A stretch of DNA of 64,000 nt from Rathayibacter sp. Leaf185 (lineage in GTDB: Bacteria; Actinomycetota; Actinomycetes; Actinomycetales; Microbacteriaceae). The first letter of the stretch is position 1. The number at the start of each line of letters is the position of its first letter. Made by a program: the position numbers and the translations under genes. Positions 1 to 9,492 of the stretch are shown here, piece by piece. The DNA is taken from positions 1 through 64,000 of the forward strand of contig NZ_LMPP01000006.1 of NCBI RefSeq assembly GCF_001423885.1. The letters are read 5' to 3'. The notes under the pieces were generated by a model that was not told the DNA's origin, did not search any database, and saw only the letters and a list, made by a program, of their open reading frames with translations.

Positions 1-21
1 ATCCCACGATCACGACCGAGA

Positions 22-93
22 GAACCGTCACCACCAAATCCACCGAACCGTCACCGATGTCCTGAGACAGAACTGTCACCGATGTCCCGAGAC
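22..93. repeat. Direct repeats, possible end of an IS481-like element
   Basis: Two near-identical 24-bp copies lie at 45-68 and 70-93 with only two mismatches, sharing the core GTCACCGATGTC. A partial third copy is at 22-32. From memory, similar sequences occur at the ends of IS481-family elements in Actinobacteria. No transposase is visible, so the element, if real, lies to the left of the window. Confidence 0.4.
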
Positions 94-200
94 TTCACAG
101 GCGGGACACCGCGCGCGCGGCGGTATCTCGATGAGAACTGGTTCCGTCGGTGGGGACCGGACCGCGACCTATCCTGGAAGCTCCCGATCCTGGAGGCGCC

Positions 201-1742
201 GTGAACGTCCGCGAGCTCCTCACGCACCCCGAGCTGCAGCTCACCCTCGTCAGCGGTGACGACGTGCAGCTCGCACGCGCGGTCTCGGGCACGTACACGA
301 TCGACCTGCCCGACCCCGGCCGCTTCCTCTCTCCCGGAGACGTCGTGCTGACCAGCGCGCTGTGGACCTCGGGCCGCGAGAGCGTCGAGCGCTTCGTCGG
401 CGGGGTCGCCGACCGCGGAGTCGTCGCGATCGTCGTCGGGCTGATCGCGGTCGGCTCGCTGCCCGCCGGGATGATCGAGGTCTGCCGCCGGAACGGCGTC
501 GCACTCCTGACCGTGGCGCCCGACGTGTCGTTCAAGGCCATCGCGCAGACCGTCGCCGGAGTCGTGGCGCAGGCCGACCTGCCGACGCTCGGACGCGAGG
601 CCCGCTTCGCGCGGCGCCTGCTCGAGGATCTGGCGTCGGGCGAGGGCGTGCACGTCGCGCTCCGCGCCTTCTTCGAGGAGTTCGCCCACGGCAGCTGGGT
701 CGTCGACCATGCGGCGACCCTGGTCGCCTCGGCCGGCGGGATGCCCGGCGCCGCCGACTACGGGGCCGCATGGGAGGCGTCGCTCGCCTCCGCCGACGAC
801 CGCTGGGAGGTCACGGAGCAGGGGCGCGCTCTCTCGCGCCGCGCGCTGTTCTCGCCCGGAGGCGAGCGGGTCGGCGTGCTCGTGGTCACCGGTGACCAGC
901 GCGGCTGGTCGGACGAGACGGCCGACGCCGTCGAGCTGCTCGCGAGCGCGGTCGGCGGACGCCTCGATCTCGCGCGGCGGCAGGAGGCGGAGGGGGGCGG
1001 TCCGCTGCTCGAGCTGCTCCGCGCCGTGGAGCACGACGAGCTGCCCGACGCCGAGATCGCCGTGCGGCTCCGGCTGCTCGGCGCCCGTCTCGGCACGCCG
1101 CTGCGCGTGGTGACCGCGCGGTCCGACGACCCGGCACTGCCTCCGGAGGCGCTGGCGCGGCTGCTGCGCGACGCCGCCGAGCGGGAGCACGGGCTCGCCC
1201 TGAGCGCGGTGCTCGACGGAGGCGCTGTGCTCGTTCTCGGCGACGCTCAGGACGAGACGCGGTCGCCGGCTGCCGCTCTGCAGTCTGCCCTCGAGGCCGC
1301 GCCGTGGCTGCTCCGCGGGCGGCACGTGGCGATCGGAGTCGGGGACGCGTCCCGCAGCCCCGCGCAGCTCGGCCGGTCGCTGCTCGGCTCCCGGGCGCGG
1401 AGTGCGGCGGCGAGCGGCGGGATCGTCTCGGTGCTCGAGCACACGGTGGCGGTCTCGAGCGATGGGCTGCTCGAGTTCGTCGCCCCGCGCACCCGGGCGG
1501 CGTTCGCGCGCGAGGTCCTGGGCGAGCTGGTCCGCTACGACGACGAGCACCGCACCGACCTCGTCGAGACGCTGCGCGTGTTCCTCGAGGGCAACGGCTC
1601 CTGGCGCCAGTCCGCCGACCAGCTGCACCTTCACGCCAGCACGCTCCGCTACCGCGTGCAGCGGATCGAGGCGCTCACCGGGCGCGACCTCGCCTCGATG
1701 ACGGATCGCGTCGACCTGCATCTGGCGCTGCGCTACCTCTGA
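201..1742 (+). CDS. PucR-family transcriptional regulator
   Basis: Predicted cytoplasmic DNA-binding regulator of 513 aa. The first ~120 residues match the PucR N-terminal domain (starting MNVRELL) and the last ~60 form the PucR-type helix-turn-helix with HASTLRYRVQRIE near the C-terminus; the middle resembles the GGDEF-like CdaR region. I chose the GTG at 201 because a TGGAGG Shine-Dalgarno lies just upstream and the protein then begins like other family members; an in-frame ATG at 150 would add 17 poorly conserved residues. PucR proteins often control purine or related nitrogen catabolism. The minus-strand uptake/deaminase operon at 3378-9492 is a plausible target, though a DUF222/HNH gene lies between them. 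Confidence 0.88.
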   Translation: MNVRELLTHPELQLTLVSGDDVQLARAVSGTYTIDLPDPGRFLSPGDVVLTSALWTSGRESVERFVGGVADRGVVAIVVGLIAVGSLPAGMIEVCRRNGVALLTVAPDVSFKAIAQTVAGVVAQADLPTLGREARFARRLLEDLASGEGVHVALRAFFEEFAHGSWVVDHAATLVASAGGMPGAADYGAAWEASLASADDRWEVTEQGRALSRRALFSPGGERVGVLVVTGDQRGWSDETADAVELLASAVGGRLDLARRQEAEGGGPLLELLRAVEHDELPDAEIAVRLRLLGARLGTPLRVVTARSDDPALPPEALARLLRDAAEREHGLALSAVLDGGAVLVLGDAQDETRSPAAALQSALEAAPWLLRGRHVAIGVGDASRSPAQLGRSLLGSRARSAAASGGIVSVLEHTVAVSSDGLLEFVAPRTRAAFAREVLGELVRYDDEHRTDLVETLRVFLEGNGSWRQSADQLHLHASTLRYRVQRIEALTGRDLASMTDRVDLHLALRYL

Positions 1743-1895
1743 GGCGCGCTGACGCCGAGCGAGGCCCGAGTCGGGGGGGGGCATCGGGCTGCCGCTGGGC
1801 GGCGCGCCACCTCCGCTGGCGCGGTCCGTCGACGAGGTGTCGCGAACGGGGCCTCGGGACGGTTCGATGTCGGACGTCGCTGATTCAGTGCAGGT

Positions 1896-3263
1896 ATGGA
1901 CGACAGAGGCGAGGCGGCAGCGGTGGTGACGCCTGACACGGTCAGGGCGCTCACCGACATCGCCGCGGGTGCGGGCGTCACCTCCTCGCTGGCGACGCTC
2001 GCCCGGGCCACCGCGCTGTACGCGGCGTACCGGGCGGCGCGGCTCGTCCCGGAGGCGTTCGCCCGGGGTGGCGACCTCACCCGCAGCGAGTCCCGCGATC
2101 TCTTCGAGCGGTCGATCCGGGCCGAGTTCGCGGTCGCGATGCGGACCTCGGAGCGGAGGATGACCCGCACCCTCGAGCATGCACGGCTGCTGATCGAGGA
2201 GCTGCCGCAGACTCGCGCGGCGCTCGCGGACGGCGCGATCCTCTGGGAGGCGAGCGAGGTGATCTGCGACGCCGCGGCCGTCCTTCCCGCCGCGTCACGG
2301 GCAGCGCTCGACGAGTGCGCGGCAGAGGTCGCGCTCACCGCGACTCCGACGCAGTTGCAGAGAGCTGTCGCACGGATGCGCGACGAGTTGCACGACGAGC
2401 CGCTCGCTCTGCGTCACGTGCGCGCCCGCGCCGACCGGACGGTGTGGATCAGTCCCGAGATCGACGGGATGGCGACACTCGGAGCGCTCCTTCCGGCGAC
2501 GGTCGCGATGGGCGTGTACAACCGCATCGACCGCATCGCCAGGAGTCTCCGTGACGGTGCTCGCGGCGACTGTGACGATGCCGGCGGCAGCACCAGTGAC
2601 GGCATCGGGGAGGAGCGCACGCTCGCGCAGCTGCGCGCCGACGCGTTCGGCGATCTCCTCACCGATGGCGACATCGCGGGGACCACACCCGTGAGCGATC
2701 CGGAGGCGACGGCGCCGACCTTCGTCCCCGGGGTGCGCGCCGAGGTCCGGCTGACACTCGCCGCGAGCACCGCCTCCGGAGCGGACGACGCTCCCGCCGA
2801 CCTCGACGGCTACGGCCTGATCCCCGCTGACGTCGCGCGAGAGCTCGTCGGAGTCGGCGCGTCGTTCACCCGGATCCTCACCGACCCGGACACCGGAGCG
2901 GTCACGTCCGTCGGCCGCACCCACCGGGTCCCGCAGGCGCAGATGCGACTCCACCTGCAGCTGCGGGATCAGACCTGCCGGTTCCCCGGCTGCACGCGTC
3001 CGGCGTCTACCAGCGAGGCCGATCACACGATCGAGTGGCGGAACGGCGGCGAGACGTCCCTCCAGAATCTCGCGTCGCTCTGCACCGGCCATCATCACGT
3101 CCGTCACGGCGATCGGTGGACCTACGTCCTGCACCCCGACGGCAGCACCGACTGGACCACCCCCACCGGACGCCGGGTCAGCACCCGACCACCCGTCCTT
3201 CCCGGGCGGCCACCCGATGCGCCTCCGCGACCGCGCTTCGACGACGGCCCGCCGCCCTTCTGA
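1896..3263 (+). CDS. DUF222/HNH endonuclease domain protein (copy 1)
   Basis: A 455-aa protein with an N-terminal DUF222 region (roughly residues 35-330) and a C-terminal HNH nuclease domain. Visible zinc/HNH features are CRFPGCTRPAS, EADHTIEW and LCTGHHHVRHGDRW, including the DH pair and the closing histidines. This family is multicopy in Microbacteriaceae and its role is not settled (sometimes linked to 13E12-like mobile or repeat genes). A close paralogue sits in the same orientation at 45666-46985, near-identical over the last ~180 residues. The start region has no clear ribosome-binding site. Confidence 0.9.
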   Translation: MDDRGEAAAVVTPDTVRALTDIAAGAGVTSSLATLARATALYAAYRAARLVPEAFARGGDLTRSESRDLFERSIRAEFAVAMRTSERRMTRTLEHARLLIEELPQTRAALADGAILWEASEVICDAAAVLPAASRAALDECAAEVALTATPTQLQRAVARMRDELHDEPLALRHVRARADRTVWISPEIDGMATLGALLPATVAMGVYNRIDRIARSLRDGARGDCDDAGGSTSDGIGEERTLAQLRADAFGDLLTDGDIAGTTPVSDPEATAPTFVPGVRAEVRLTLAASTASGADDAPADLDGYGLIPADVARELVGVGASFTRILTDPDTGAVTSVGRTHRVPQAQMRLHLQLRDQTCRFPGCTRPASTSEADHTIEWRNGGETSLQNLASLCTGHHHVRHGDRWTYVLHPDGSTDWTTPTGRRVSTRPPVLPGRPPDAPPRPRFDDGPPPF

Positions 3264-3321
3264 GGTCCCGGCCGGCGGCGATGCCCGGCAGGTCGACACT
3301 CCGACCTCATGTCCTGACGCT

Positions 3322-3363
3322 GGTGGATCTCGATACGCGCGCTGCGGGCTCGAGGGATCCACC
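3322..3363. repeat. Intergenic palindrome (GGTGGATC arms)
   Basis: Perfect 8-bp arms GGTGGATC (3322-3329) and GATCCACC (3356-3363), with further imperfect pairing of CTCGA against TCGAG inside. It lies between the convergent HNH and deaminase-like genes, so it may act as a bidirectional terminator. It also resembles the CTCGATACGC-type palindromes I recall between genes in Microbacteriaceae. Confidence 0.45.
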
Positions 3364-3377
3364 TGGTCGGACTGAGC

Positions 3378-4355
3378 TCAGTCGACCGCGTACGCGTCGA
3401 TCCGGGCGAGCAGCGCCTCCTGAGCAGACGCGTCGGCCCACGAGCCGAGCACGGAGTTGCGCGCCAGCTGCACCAGCTCGTCGCGCGTGAATCCCGCGGC
3501 CTCCATCGCCGCGTAGTTGTCGGCGATGTACCCGCCGAAGTAGGCGGGGTCGTCGGAGTTGACCGTCACCCGAACCCCGCGCTCGAGCAGCCCCCGCATC
3601 TCGCCCGCCTTCATGTCGCTCGAGACGAACGAGTTCGACAGCGGGCAGCAGGTCAGCGCGAGTCCGCGGTCGACCAGCACCTGGACCAGCTCGGGCGCCT
3701 CGACGATGTTGGTGCCGTGGTCGATGCGGTCCACGCCGATCTCCTCCAGCGCCTGGCGGATGTGCTCCACGCCGTTCGGCTGGTCGACGTCGCAGTGCAT
3801 CGTCAGCCGCAGCCCCGCCTCCCGCGCCCGTGCGAACACCGGCGCGAACTTCGCCGGCGGGTTGCCGCGCTCGTCCGAGTCGAGGCCCACGCCGATGAGG
3901 CGGTCGGCGAACGGCAGCGCGGCCTCGAGGGTCTCGCCGGCGCTCTCGGCCGACATGTCGCGGAGGAAGCAGAGGATCAGCGACGCGTCGACACCGAGGG
4001 CCGCCGCGTCGACCGCCGCACGGTGGTACCCGCCGATCACGGCCTCGAACGGCACTCCGCGCGAGGTGTGCGCCTGCGGGTCGAAGAACGCCTCCACCCG
4101 CACGACCCCGTCGGCCGCCGCGCGGCGGAAGTACGCCGACGCGAGGTCGTAGAAGTCCGCCTCCTCGCGCAGCACGTCCATCGCCGGGTAGTAGACGGCG
4201 AGGAACGAGGCGAGCGAGTCGAAATCGTAGGCGAGCGCCTCGGGCACGGGGAGGCCGTTGCGCCGGGCGAGCTCGGCGCGCAGCTCGGGCTCGAGGGTCC
4301 CCTCGAGGTGCACGTGCAGTTCGACCTTGGGCAGTCCGACGAGGAAGGAGGACAC
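3378..4355 (-). CDS. Adenine/adenosine deaminase family protein, atypical catalytic motif
   Basis: A 325-aa amidohydrolase-superfamily TIM barrel of the adenosine deaminase group. Metal-ligand motifs are visible: HVHLEG near the N-terminus, a histidine in MHCDVDQ, RIDHG, and NSDDPAYFGGY; the last resembles adenine deaminases rather than classic adenosine deaminases. The usual HAGE motif, whose glutamate is the proton donor, is replaced by HCDV, so substrate and mechanism are uncertain. It is the last gene of an operon with an ABC importer, an amidohydrolase and a RidA protein. The start is GTG with GAAAGG 7 nt upstream. Likely role: deamination of an imported purine-like base; a substituted adenine is possible. 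Confidence 0.82.
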   Translation of the reverse strand: MSSFLVGLPKVELHVHLEGTLEPELRAELARRNGLPVPEALAYDFDSLASFLAVYYPAMDVLREEADFYDLASAYFRRAAADGVVRVEAFFDPQAHTSRGVPFEAVIGGYHRAAVDAAALGVDASLILCFLRDMSAESAGETLEAALPFADRLIGVGLDSDERGNPPAKFAPVFARAREAGLRLTMHCDVDQPNGVEHIRQALEEIGVDRIDHGTNIVEAPELVQVLVDRGLALTCCPLSNSFVSSDMKAGEMRGLLERGVRVTVNSDDPAYFGGYIADNYAAMEAAGFTRDELVQLARNSVLGSWADASAQEALLARIDAYAVD

Positions 4356-4377
4356 GGGGCGCCTTTCGGGAGGAGGG

Positions 4378-4770
4378 TCAGCGGCCGGTCGCGATGAAGT
4401 CCATCGCGACCAGGGGTCCGGGCAGCACGGCGCCGATCACGGTGCGGGCGGGTGGATCGACGGGGAAGTACTGCGCGTACACGGCGGAGGCGGCGGCGAA
4501 GTCGCGCTCGAAGTCGCTGAGGATCAGCGTCACCCGCACCACGTCGGCGAGCCTCAGGAGGAACTCGCCGGCGAGGAGCCGCTCGATGTTGTCGAGGGCC
4601 GAGGCCGTCTGCGCCGCGATGCCCTCGGGGATCGAGCCGTCGAGCGGCGAGAACGGTCCGATGGCCGAGCCGTAGACGACTCCGTGGGCCTCGACGGCGT
4701 GACTGTAGGCGCCCCGGGGAGCGCCGAGCGCCTCCGCCGTCACGAACCGCCGAGCCCCGGCGACGCTCAT
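4378..4770 (-). CDS. RidA/YjgF-YER057c family protein
   Basis: A 130-aa single-domain protein of normal RidA length. Family features include GAYSHAV near residue 20, ALDNIERLL in the middle and PPARTVIGA near the C-terminus. RidA proteins hydrolyse reactive enamine/imine intermediates, and relatives act in pyrimidine and purine catabolic operons. Its ATG overlaps the stop of the upstream amidohydrolase gene (ATGA), implying translational coupling. In this operon it may clean up or process a product of the hydrolase or deaminase. Confidence 0.88.
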   Translation of the reverse strand: MSVAGARRFVTAEALGAPRGAYSHAVEAHGVVYGSAIGPFSPLDGSIPEGIAAQTASALDNIERLLAGEFLLRLADVVRVTLILSDFERDFAAASAVYAQYFPVDPPARTVIGAVLPGPLVAMDFIATGR

Positions 4771-5969
4771 CGGGGCGGCATTTCGCCCGACACGACGCGC
4801 CCACGCGAGACCACCGCGACGATGTTCTCGGCGCGCAGATCGTCGATGCTCTCCCACGGCCGCCCGCGCAGCACGACGAAGTCGGCGCCGAAGCCCTCGG
4901 CGAGCCGTCCGACGCGCGAGCCGAGGCCGACGACCGCCGCGGCGTCCGAGGTCGCCGAGACGAGCGTGCGCTCGGACGTCCAGCCGAACGCGTCGCGCAT
5001 CCGCCGCACCTCGTCGAGCTGCTCGCCCCAGTCGACGTACACGCCGTTCGCGTCGGTCCCGAGCACGAAGCGCACGCCGGCCTCGCCCGCGGCGAGGAAG
5101 CCTGCGTCGCGGGTGGCGACCACGTCCTGCGCCTTGAGCGACGCCTCCGGGGTCGACGGCGCGCGCCCGGCGGCGATCACGTCGTTGATGAACAGGGTCG
5201 GAGCGACGGGAAGGTTGCGCTCGACGAGCGTCGCCCAGTGCTGCGGGCCGATGGCGGTGCCGTGCTCGATCGAGTCGACGCCCAGCGCGAGCGCCCGGTC
5301 GAGCCCGGCGACGGAGTGGGTGTGCGCGGCGACCGGCATCCCGAGCGCGTGCGCCTCGTCGATCGTCGCGGCGATCTCGGCGTCGGTCTGGTTGCGCCAG
5401 CCGACCCGGTCGCCCATCGAGAGCACGCCTCCGCTGGTGTAGATCTTGATGCCGTCGGCGCCCGCACGGGCCCAGGTGCGCACCAGGCGCCGGCACTCGT
5501 CGGGGCTGTCGGCCACGCGGTCGCGGTGCGGGTAGTGCGGAGGCACGAAGAGGTCGCCGTGGCCCGCGGTCATGCCGACGGCGCCGTGGTTCACGAGCCG
5601 GGGGCCGTCGGCGATGCCCTGGTCGAACATCCGCGCCACGGTCATCTGCAGCTCGTCGGCCCCGAGGTCGCGGAGGGTCGTGACACCCGCGCGGGCCGCC
5701 TTGCGGGCGTTGTTCGCGATGTGGAACACGCGCTCCTCGCGCGGGGTGATCAGGCCCCACGAGGTGAAGTCGGCCGTGCCCTCGCCCGAGTACGCGCCGA
5801 GGTGCACGTGCGTGTCGACGAGCCCGGGGATGACGGAGAAGTCGGCCTCGCCGGACGCCTCCGAGACCGAGTCGATCCGGTCGCCGTCCCATGCCAACGT
5901 CGCGGTGCCGAGGGAACGGGTCCCGTCCCACACGGTGCCGGTGATGCTGCCGGTGATGCTGTCGCTCAT
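4767..5969 (-). CDS. Metal-dependent amidohydrolase
   Basis: A ~400-aa protein of the imidazolonepropionase-like amidohydrolase group. Metal-site motifs in order: DTHVHLG near residue 55, the candidate carboxylated lysine in GIKIYTSGG, AAHTHS, IEHGT and LGTDANG. Two in-frame ATGs lie close together (5975 and 5969); TGAGG touches the first and sits 5-6 nt before the second, so I favour 5969. The gene begins 8 bp after the permease stop and overlaps the RidA gene by 4 bp. It probably opens or trims the imported compound in the cytoplasm; the substrate is unknown. Confidence 0.88.
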   Translation of the reverse strand: MSDSITGSITGTVWDGTRSLGTATLAWDGDRIDSVSEASGEADFSVIPGLVDTHVHLGAYSGEGTADFTSWGLITPREERVFHIANNARKAARAGVTTLRDLGADELQMTVARMFDQGIADGPRLVNHGAVGMTAGHGDLFVPPHYPHRDRVADSPDECRRLVRTWARAGADGIKIYTSGGVLSMGDRVGWRNQTDAEIAATIDEAHALGMPVAAHTHSVAGLDRALALGVDSIEHGTAIGPQHWATLVERNLPVAPTLFINDVIAAGRAPSTPEASLKAQDVVATRDAGFLAAGEAGVRFVLGTDANGVYVDWGEQLDEVRRMRDAFGWTSERTLVSATSDAAAVVGLGSRVGRLAEGFGADFVVLRGRPWESIDDLRAENIVAVVSRGRVVSGEMPPR

Positions 5970-5977
5970 GCTCATCC

Positions 5978-6823
5978 TCAGTTCTGTCCGCCGAAGCGGA
6001 CGGCCGCCAGTCTCTCGCCGATCGCCACGACCGCATAGGCCACGACTCCGAGCGCCGTGATCACCGCGAGGGACGCCCACAGCTCGTCGTAGCGGAACCC
6101 GGCCGACGCGCGCTGCACCGCGCCGCCGAGTCCCTTGCCCGTCGCCAGCCACTCGGCCAGCATCGCGCCGCTCAGGGCGGAGGGGACCGCCACCTTGGCC
6201 GCCGCGAAGATCGCCGGCACCGCCGTCGGCAGCGCCACCTTGAGCAGCACGTCCAGCGGAGATCCGCCGTAGACCGTGACCAGCTCGAACGACTCGCGCG
6301 AGAGCGAGCGGAGCCCGAACACGACCGTGACCAGCGCGGGGAAGAACACCGCGACGGCGCCGACCACCGCGACCGACGCGATCCCGTTGCCGATCGCCAG
6401 CGTGATCAGCGGAGTGACGACGATCAGCGGCATCGACTTCAGCAGCATCGCGATCGGCATCACGGTCGCCTCGAGCGAGCGGATCAACACGAACAGCACC
6501 GCGATCGCGAGCGCCACGAGCATGCCCGCGACATAGCCGACGAGCGCGTCGAGGGCGGTGACACCGAGGTTGCCGAACACGATCGCGCGGTTCTCGGCGG
6601 CGTCCGCCTCGGTGAAGAGGTAGACGGCGACATCGGTCGGGGTCTTGCCGAGCAGCGGAGACACGTCGGCGATCGCGAGGAACGCGTACCAGAACGCGAG
6701 CGAGAGAACGACGGCGACGGCGAGCGGCACGAGCTCGGCGCGGACGATGCGGAGCGCGAGGCGACCGGTGAGGTCGCGCGGCCGGCGCGCGGCCCGGGAC
6801 GCCGTGCGGGTGGCGGTGCTCAT
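5978..6823 (-). CDS. ABC transporter permease (SsuC/TauC/ThiX type)
   Basis: A 281-aa integral membrane protein with about six hydrophobic segments and a BPD_transp_1 domain; the coupling-loop region is around ESFELVTVYGGSPLDVLLKV. The start ATG overlaps the stop of the preceding permease gene (ATGA) and has GGAGG 6 nt upstream. It pairs with the adjacent permease as a heterodimer, served by the ATPase and lipoprotein upstream. The family imports nitrate, sulfonates, taurine or thiamine-precursor pyrimidines; the context here suggests a nitrogenous base. Confidence 0.9.
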   Translation of the reverse strand: MSTATRTASRAARRPRDLTGRLALRIVRAELVPLAVAVVLSLAFWYAFLAIADVSPLLGKTPTDVAVYLFTEADAAENRAIVFGNLGVTALDALVGYVAGMLVALAIAVLFVLIRSLEATVMPIAMLLKSMPLIVVTPLITLAIGNGIASVAVVGAVAVFFPALVTVVFGLRSLSRESFELVTVYGGSPLDVLLKVALPTAVPAIFAAAKVAVPSALSGAMLAEWLATGKGLGGAVQRASAGFRYDELWASLAVITALGVVAYAVVAIGERLAAVRFGGQN

Positions 6824-7638
6824 ACGACACCTCCGGTGCGGCGCAGAACGGCGCGGCGCAGGACGGCGCGGCGGGTGGCGCGCGGAGTGCCCGTCACGCG
6901 CGGCATCATCCAGCGGCCGAGCGCCGCGATCAGCGCGTAGCCGAGGATCGTGACGAGGCCGCTGGTCACTGCGAAGGCCCAGGCGCGCTCGACGTCCATC
7001 TGGCGCTGCGCGACGGCGAGCGCGACTCCGAGACCGGTGGTCACGCCTCCGAGGTACTCGCCGAGCACCGCGCCGAGGATCGCCGCGGGGACGCCGACCT
7101 GCAGCGCCGTGATCGTCGCCGGCACGGCCGCGATGGCCTGCACCTTGACGATCTGCGCCCAGCGCCCGCCGCGGTACGCCGCGACGAGGTCGAGCGCCGT
7201 GCGGGGCGCCGAGCGCACGCCGAGCAGCGCGCCGATGAGCGTGGTGAAGAACACGAGGAGCGCTGCGAGGAAGATCGAGGTCGTCCGGCCGCCGAAGATC
7301 ACGAGGATCACCGGCCCGACCGCGGTCAGCGGCAGGCAGTGGCTGATGACGCCGATCTGCTCGATCACGCGGTGCGTCCACGGCACGAGCAGGGCGACGG
7401 TCGCCAGCGCGAGCGCCGCCAGGTTGCCCCAGAGGTAGCCCTGGCCGGCGGCGAGCACCGTGTCGCCGACGTTCCGGAGGTAGAAGACGGGCCCGTCGCG
7501 GACGAACGCGGCGACGATCGCTCCCGGGCTCGGCACGGCGCGGCTCTCGCGGTAGACGGTGTCGGCGAGGATCCACCACACCGCGACGAAGACCGCGAGG
7601 CCGGCGACGACGCGCCAGTTCGCGCGGAGGGCCGTCAC
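6820..7638 (-). CDS. ABC transporter permease (SsuC/TauC/ThiX type)
   Basis: A 272-aa membrane protein with about six transmembrane segments and a BPD_transp_1 domain; the cytoplasmic coupling loop appears around [20 protein letters not shown]. It starts with GTG overlapping the ATPase stop codon (GTGA) and its own stop overlaps the next permease start, so the transporter genes are translationally coupled. It is the partner of the permease encoded at 5978-6823. Confidence 0.9.
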   Translation of the reverse strand: MTALRANWRVVAGLAVFVAVWWILADTVYRESRAVPSPGAIVAAFVRDGPVFYLRNVGDTVLAAGQGYLWGNLAALALATVALLVPWTHRVIEQIGVISHCLPLTAVGPVILVIFGGRTTSIFLAALLVFFTTLIGALLGVRSAPRTALDLVAAYRGGRWAQIVKVQAIAAVPATITALQVGVPAAILGAVLGEYLGGVTTGLGVALAVAQRQMDVERAWAFAVTSGLVTILGYALIAALGRWMMPRVTGTPRATRRAVLRRAVLRRTGGVV

Positions 7639-8432
7639 GCCTCGTCCTCCATCGCGACACCGTGCTGCGAGAACAGCAGGTCGGTGATGCGGTCCTCGAT
7701 CGCGTGGAACTCGGGGCTGCGCAGCATCTCGACGGTGCGCGGGCGCGGCAGGTCGATGTCGATCACCTCGACGATCCGGCCGGGGCGCGGCGACATCACG
7801 GCGACCGTGTCCGAGAGGAGGATCGCCTCGGCGATGCCGTGCGTCACCATCAGCGTCGTCGCGGGCCGCGCGGTCCAGATGCGCTGCAGCTCGAGGTTCA
7901 GCCGCTGCCGCGTCATGTCGTCGAGCGCGCCGAACGGCTCGTCCAGCAGCAGCAGATCGGGCTCGACCACGAGGGCACGGGCGATGGAGGCGCGCTGGCG
8001 CATGCCTCCCGAGAGCTGCGACGGGTACGCGTCCTCGAAGCCGCTCAGCCCGACCAGGTCGAGCAGATCGGGGATGCTGTCGCGCTTGGCCGCCTGGCGG
8101 GTGAGCTCGAGCGGCAGACGCACGTTCGAGCGCACCGAGCGCCAGGGCAGCAGGGCCGCGTCCTGGAACGCGATGCCCAGCTGGGCCGAGCGCTTGGTGC
8201 CGACGACGGGGGTCCCGTGGATCGAGACCGAGCCGGTGGTCGGCTTCTCGAGCCCCGCCAGCATCCGCAGGATCGTCGACTTGCCGCAGCCCGAGGGGCC
8301 GAGCAGCGACAGGAACGACCCGCGCGGGGTGACGAGGTCGACCTCGGCGAGCGCCTGGACCGAGCGCGATCCGAGGTCGAACCGCTTGCTCAGGCCGCTC
8401 AGGCGGATGCCCTCGGTGGTCGCGATGGTCAT
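7635..8432 (-). CDS. ABC transporter ATP-binding protein (SsuB/TauB type)
   Basis: A 265-aa ATPase. Walker A is GPSGCGKST near residue 44, the Q-loop is in [11 protein letters not shown], the signature is LSGGMRQR, Walker B is [13 protein letters not shown], and the switch histidine is in MVTHGIAEA. It energises the two permeases encoded downstream. One base separates its ATG from the stop of the lipoprotein gene. Sequence type matches nitrate/sulfonate/taurine importers. Confidence 0.93.
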   Translation of the reverse strand: MTIATTEGIRLSGLSKRFDLGSRSVQALAEVDLVTPRGSFLSLLGPSGCGKSTILRMLAGLEKPTTGSVSIHGTPVVGTKRSAQLGIAFQDAALLPWRSVRSNVRLPLELTRQAAKRDSIPDLLDLVGLSGFEDAYPSQLSGGMRQRASIARALVVEPDLLLLDEPFGALDDMTRQRLNLELQRIWTARPATTLMVTHGIAEAILLSDTVAVMSPRPGRIVEVIDIDLPRPRTVEMLRSPEFHAIEDRITDLLFSQHGVAMEDEA

Positions 8433-8433
8433 C

Positions 8434-9492
8434 TCAGTTCTCCAGAAGCTCGGGGTGCTCCTCGTAGACCTCGTCGATCAGCGTGGTGTCGAAGAGCTGG
8501 TCGGCGTCGAGCTCGATCCCGGTCAGCGCGAGCGACTCGACCGACTGCTCCTGCAGCTCGGGAGTGATGGTGAGCAGGCCGTTCTCGTCGGTGTCGGCGG
8601 TCACGATCAGCCCGGTCTGGGTCGTCATGACCTGCGCCTGCTCCTCGACCTTGTAGTTCTGGTCGGCCGCGTAGTCGGTGACGACGGTCTCGGCGGTCGC
8701 CTCGGGGTCGGCGACGGCGTCCTTCCAGCCGCGGGCGACCGCGTACAGCAGCGCCTTGACCTTCTCGCGGTCGTCGTCGATGCTCTCCTGCGCCACGACG
8801 ATCGTCTCGCCGACCATCGGCAGGCCGGTGTCGGCGAGCAGGAACTGCTGGGCCGAGAAGCCGCGCTGGTTGAGCGTGTTGGCGCCGGCGGTCGCGTAGC
8901 CGATGTAGCCGTCGACCTGGCCGGTGGTGAGCAGCGTCGAGTCGGTGAGCGGCACGCGGTCGACGTCGGACTCGTCGATGTCGTTCGCGGCGAGGAACGC
9001 GCGCCAGACGAGGTCGTTGCTGTCGCTCACTCCGATGGTCCTGCCGACCATGTCCTGCGGGGTCTCGATCGGAGCGTCGGTCAGCGACACGATCGCGAAC
9101 GGGTTCTTCTGGTACGTCGCGCCGACGATCTTCATCTCGGCGCCCTCCGAGATCGCGGGGCCGGTGATCAGGGGCGAGGAGACGCCGGCGAAGGCCGATC
9201 CGCTCGCGATGGCGGTCTCGGCGCCGGTCGCGCCGGTGCCGCCCGGGGTGAGGGTGACGGAGTCGAAGCCCGCGTCGGTGAAGTAGCCGTTGGCGTCGGC
9301 GAGGTACTCGCCCGCGAACTCGACGTGGGGCACCCACGACAGCTGCACGGCGGCCTCGCCGAACGATCCGTCCTCTCCGGAGGCGGCCGCGTCGGAGCCG
9401 CTCGAGCAGGCGGTGAGCGCGGTGGTGGTCGCGAGGGCGACGGCGAGGGCGCCGAGCAGCGCGCGGCGGCGGGCGGGAGTGGTCGTGGGCAT
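8434..9492 (-). CDS. ABC transporter substrate-binding lipoprotein (NMT1/THI5-like)
   Basis: A 352-aa exported lipoprotein, first gene of the seven-gene operon. The N-terminus has an arginine-rich n-region, a hydrophobic stretch and the lipobox LTAC, so the mature protein starts at that cysteine. The NMT1/SsuA-like fold follows, with [23 protein letters not shown], and [12 protein letters not shown]. Proteins of this type bind thiamine-precursor pyrimidines, sulfonates or similar small molecules. ATG at 9492 has GGAG about 6 nt upstream; longer in-frame starts would bury the signal peptide. The ~266 bp upstream presumably hold the operon promoter, but I see no convincing -35/-10 or riboswitch there. 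Confidence 0.9.
   Translation of the reverse strand: MPTTTPARRRALLGALAVALATTTALTACSSGSDAAASGEDGSFGEAAVQLSWVPHVEFAGEYLADANGYFTDAGFDSVTLTPGGTGATGAETAIASGSAFAGVSSPLITGPAISEGAEMKIVGATYQKNPFAIVSLTDAPIETPQDMVGRTIGVSDSNDLVWRAFLAANDIDESDVDRVPLTDSTLLTTGQVDGYIGYATAGANTLNQRGFSAQQFLLADTGLPMVGETIVVAQESIDDDREKVKALLYAVARGWKDAVADPEATAETVVTDYAADQNYKVEEQAQVMTTQTGLIVTADTDENGLLTITPELQEQSVESLALTGIELDADQLFDTTLIDEVYEEHPELLEN

Noticed and set aside
1773-1781. G homopolymer (and a C tract near 19580) as a phase-variation tract
   Set aside because: Both lie in intergenic DNA without a frame or promoter element that length changes would switch.
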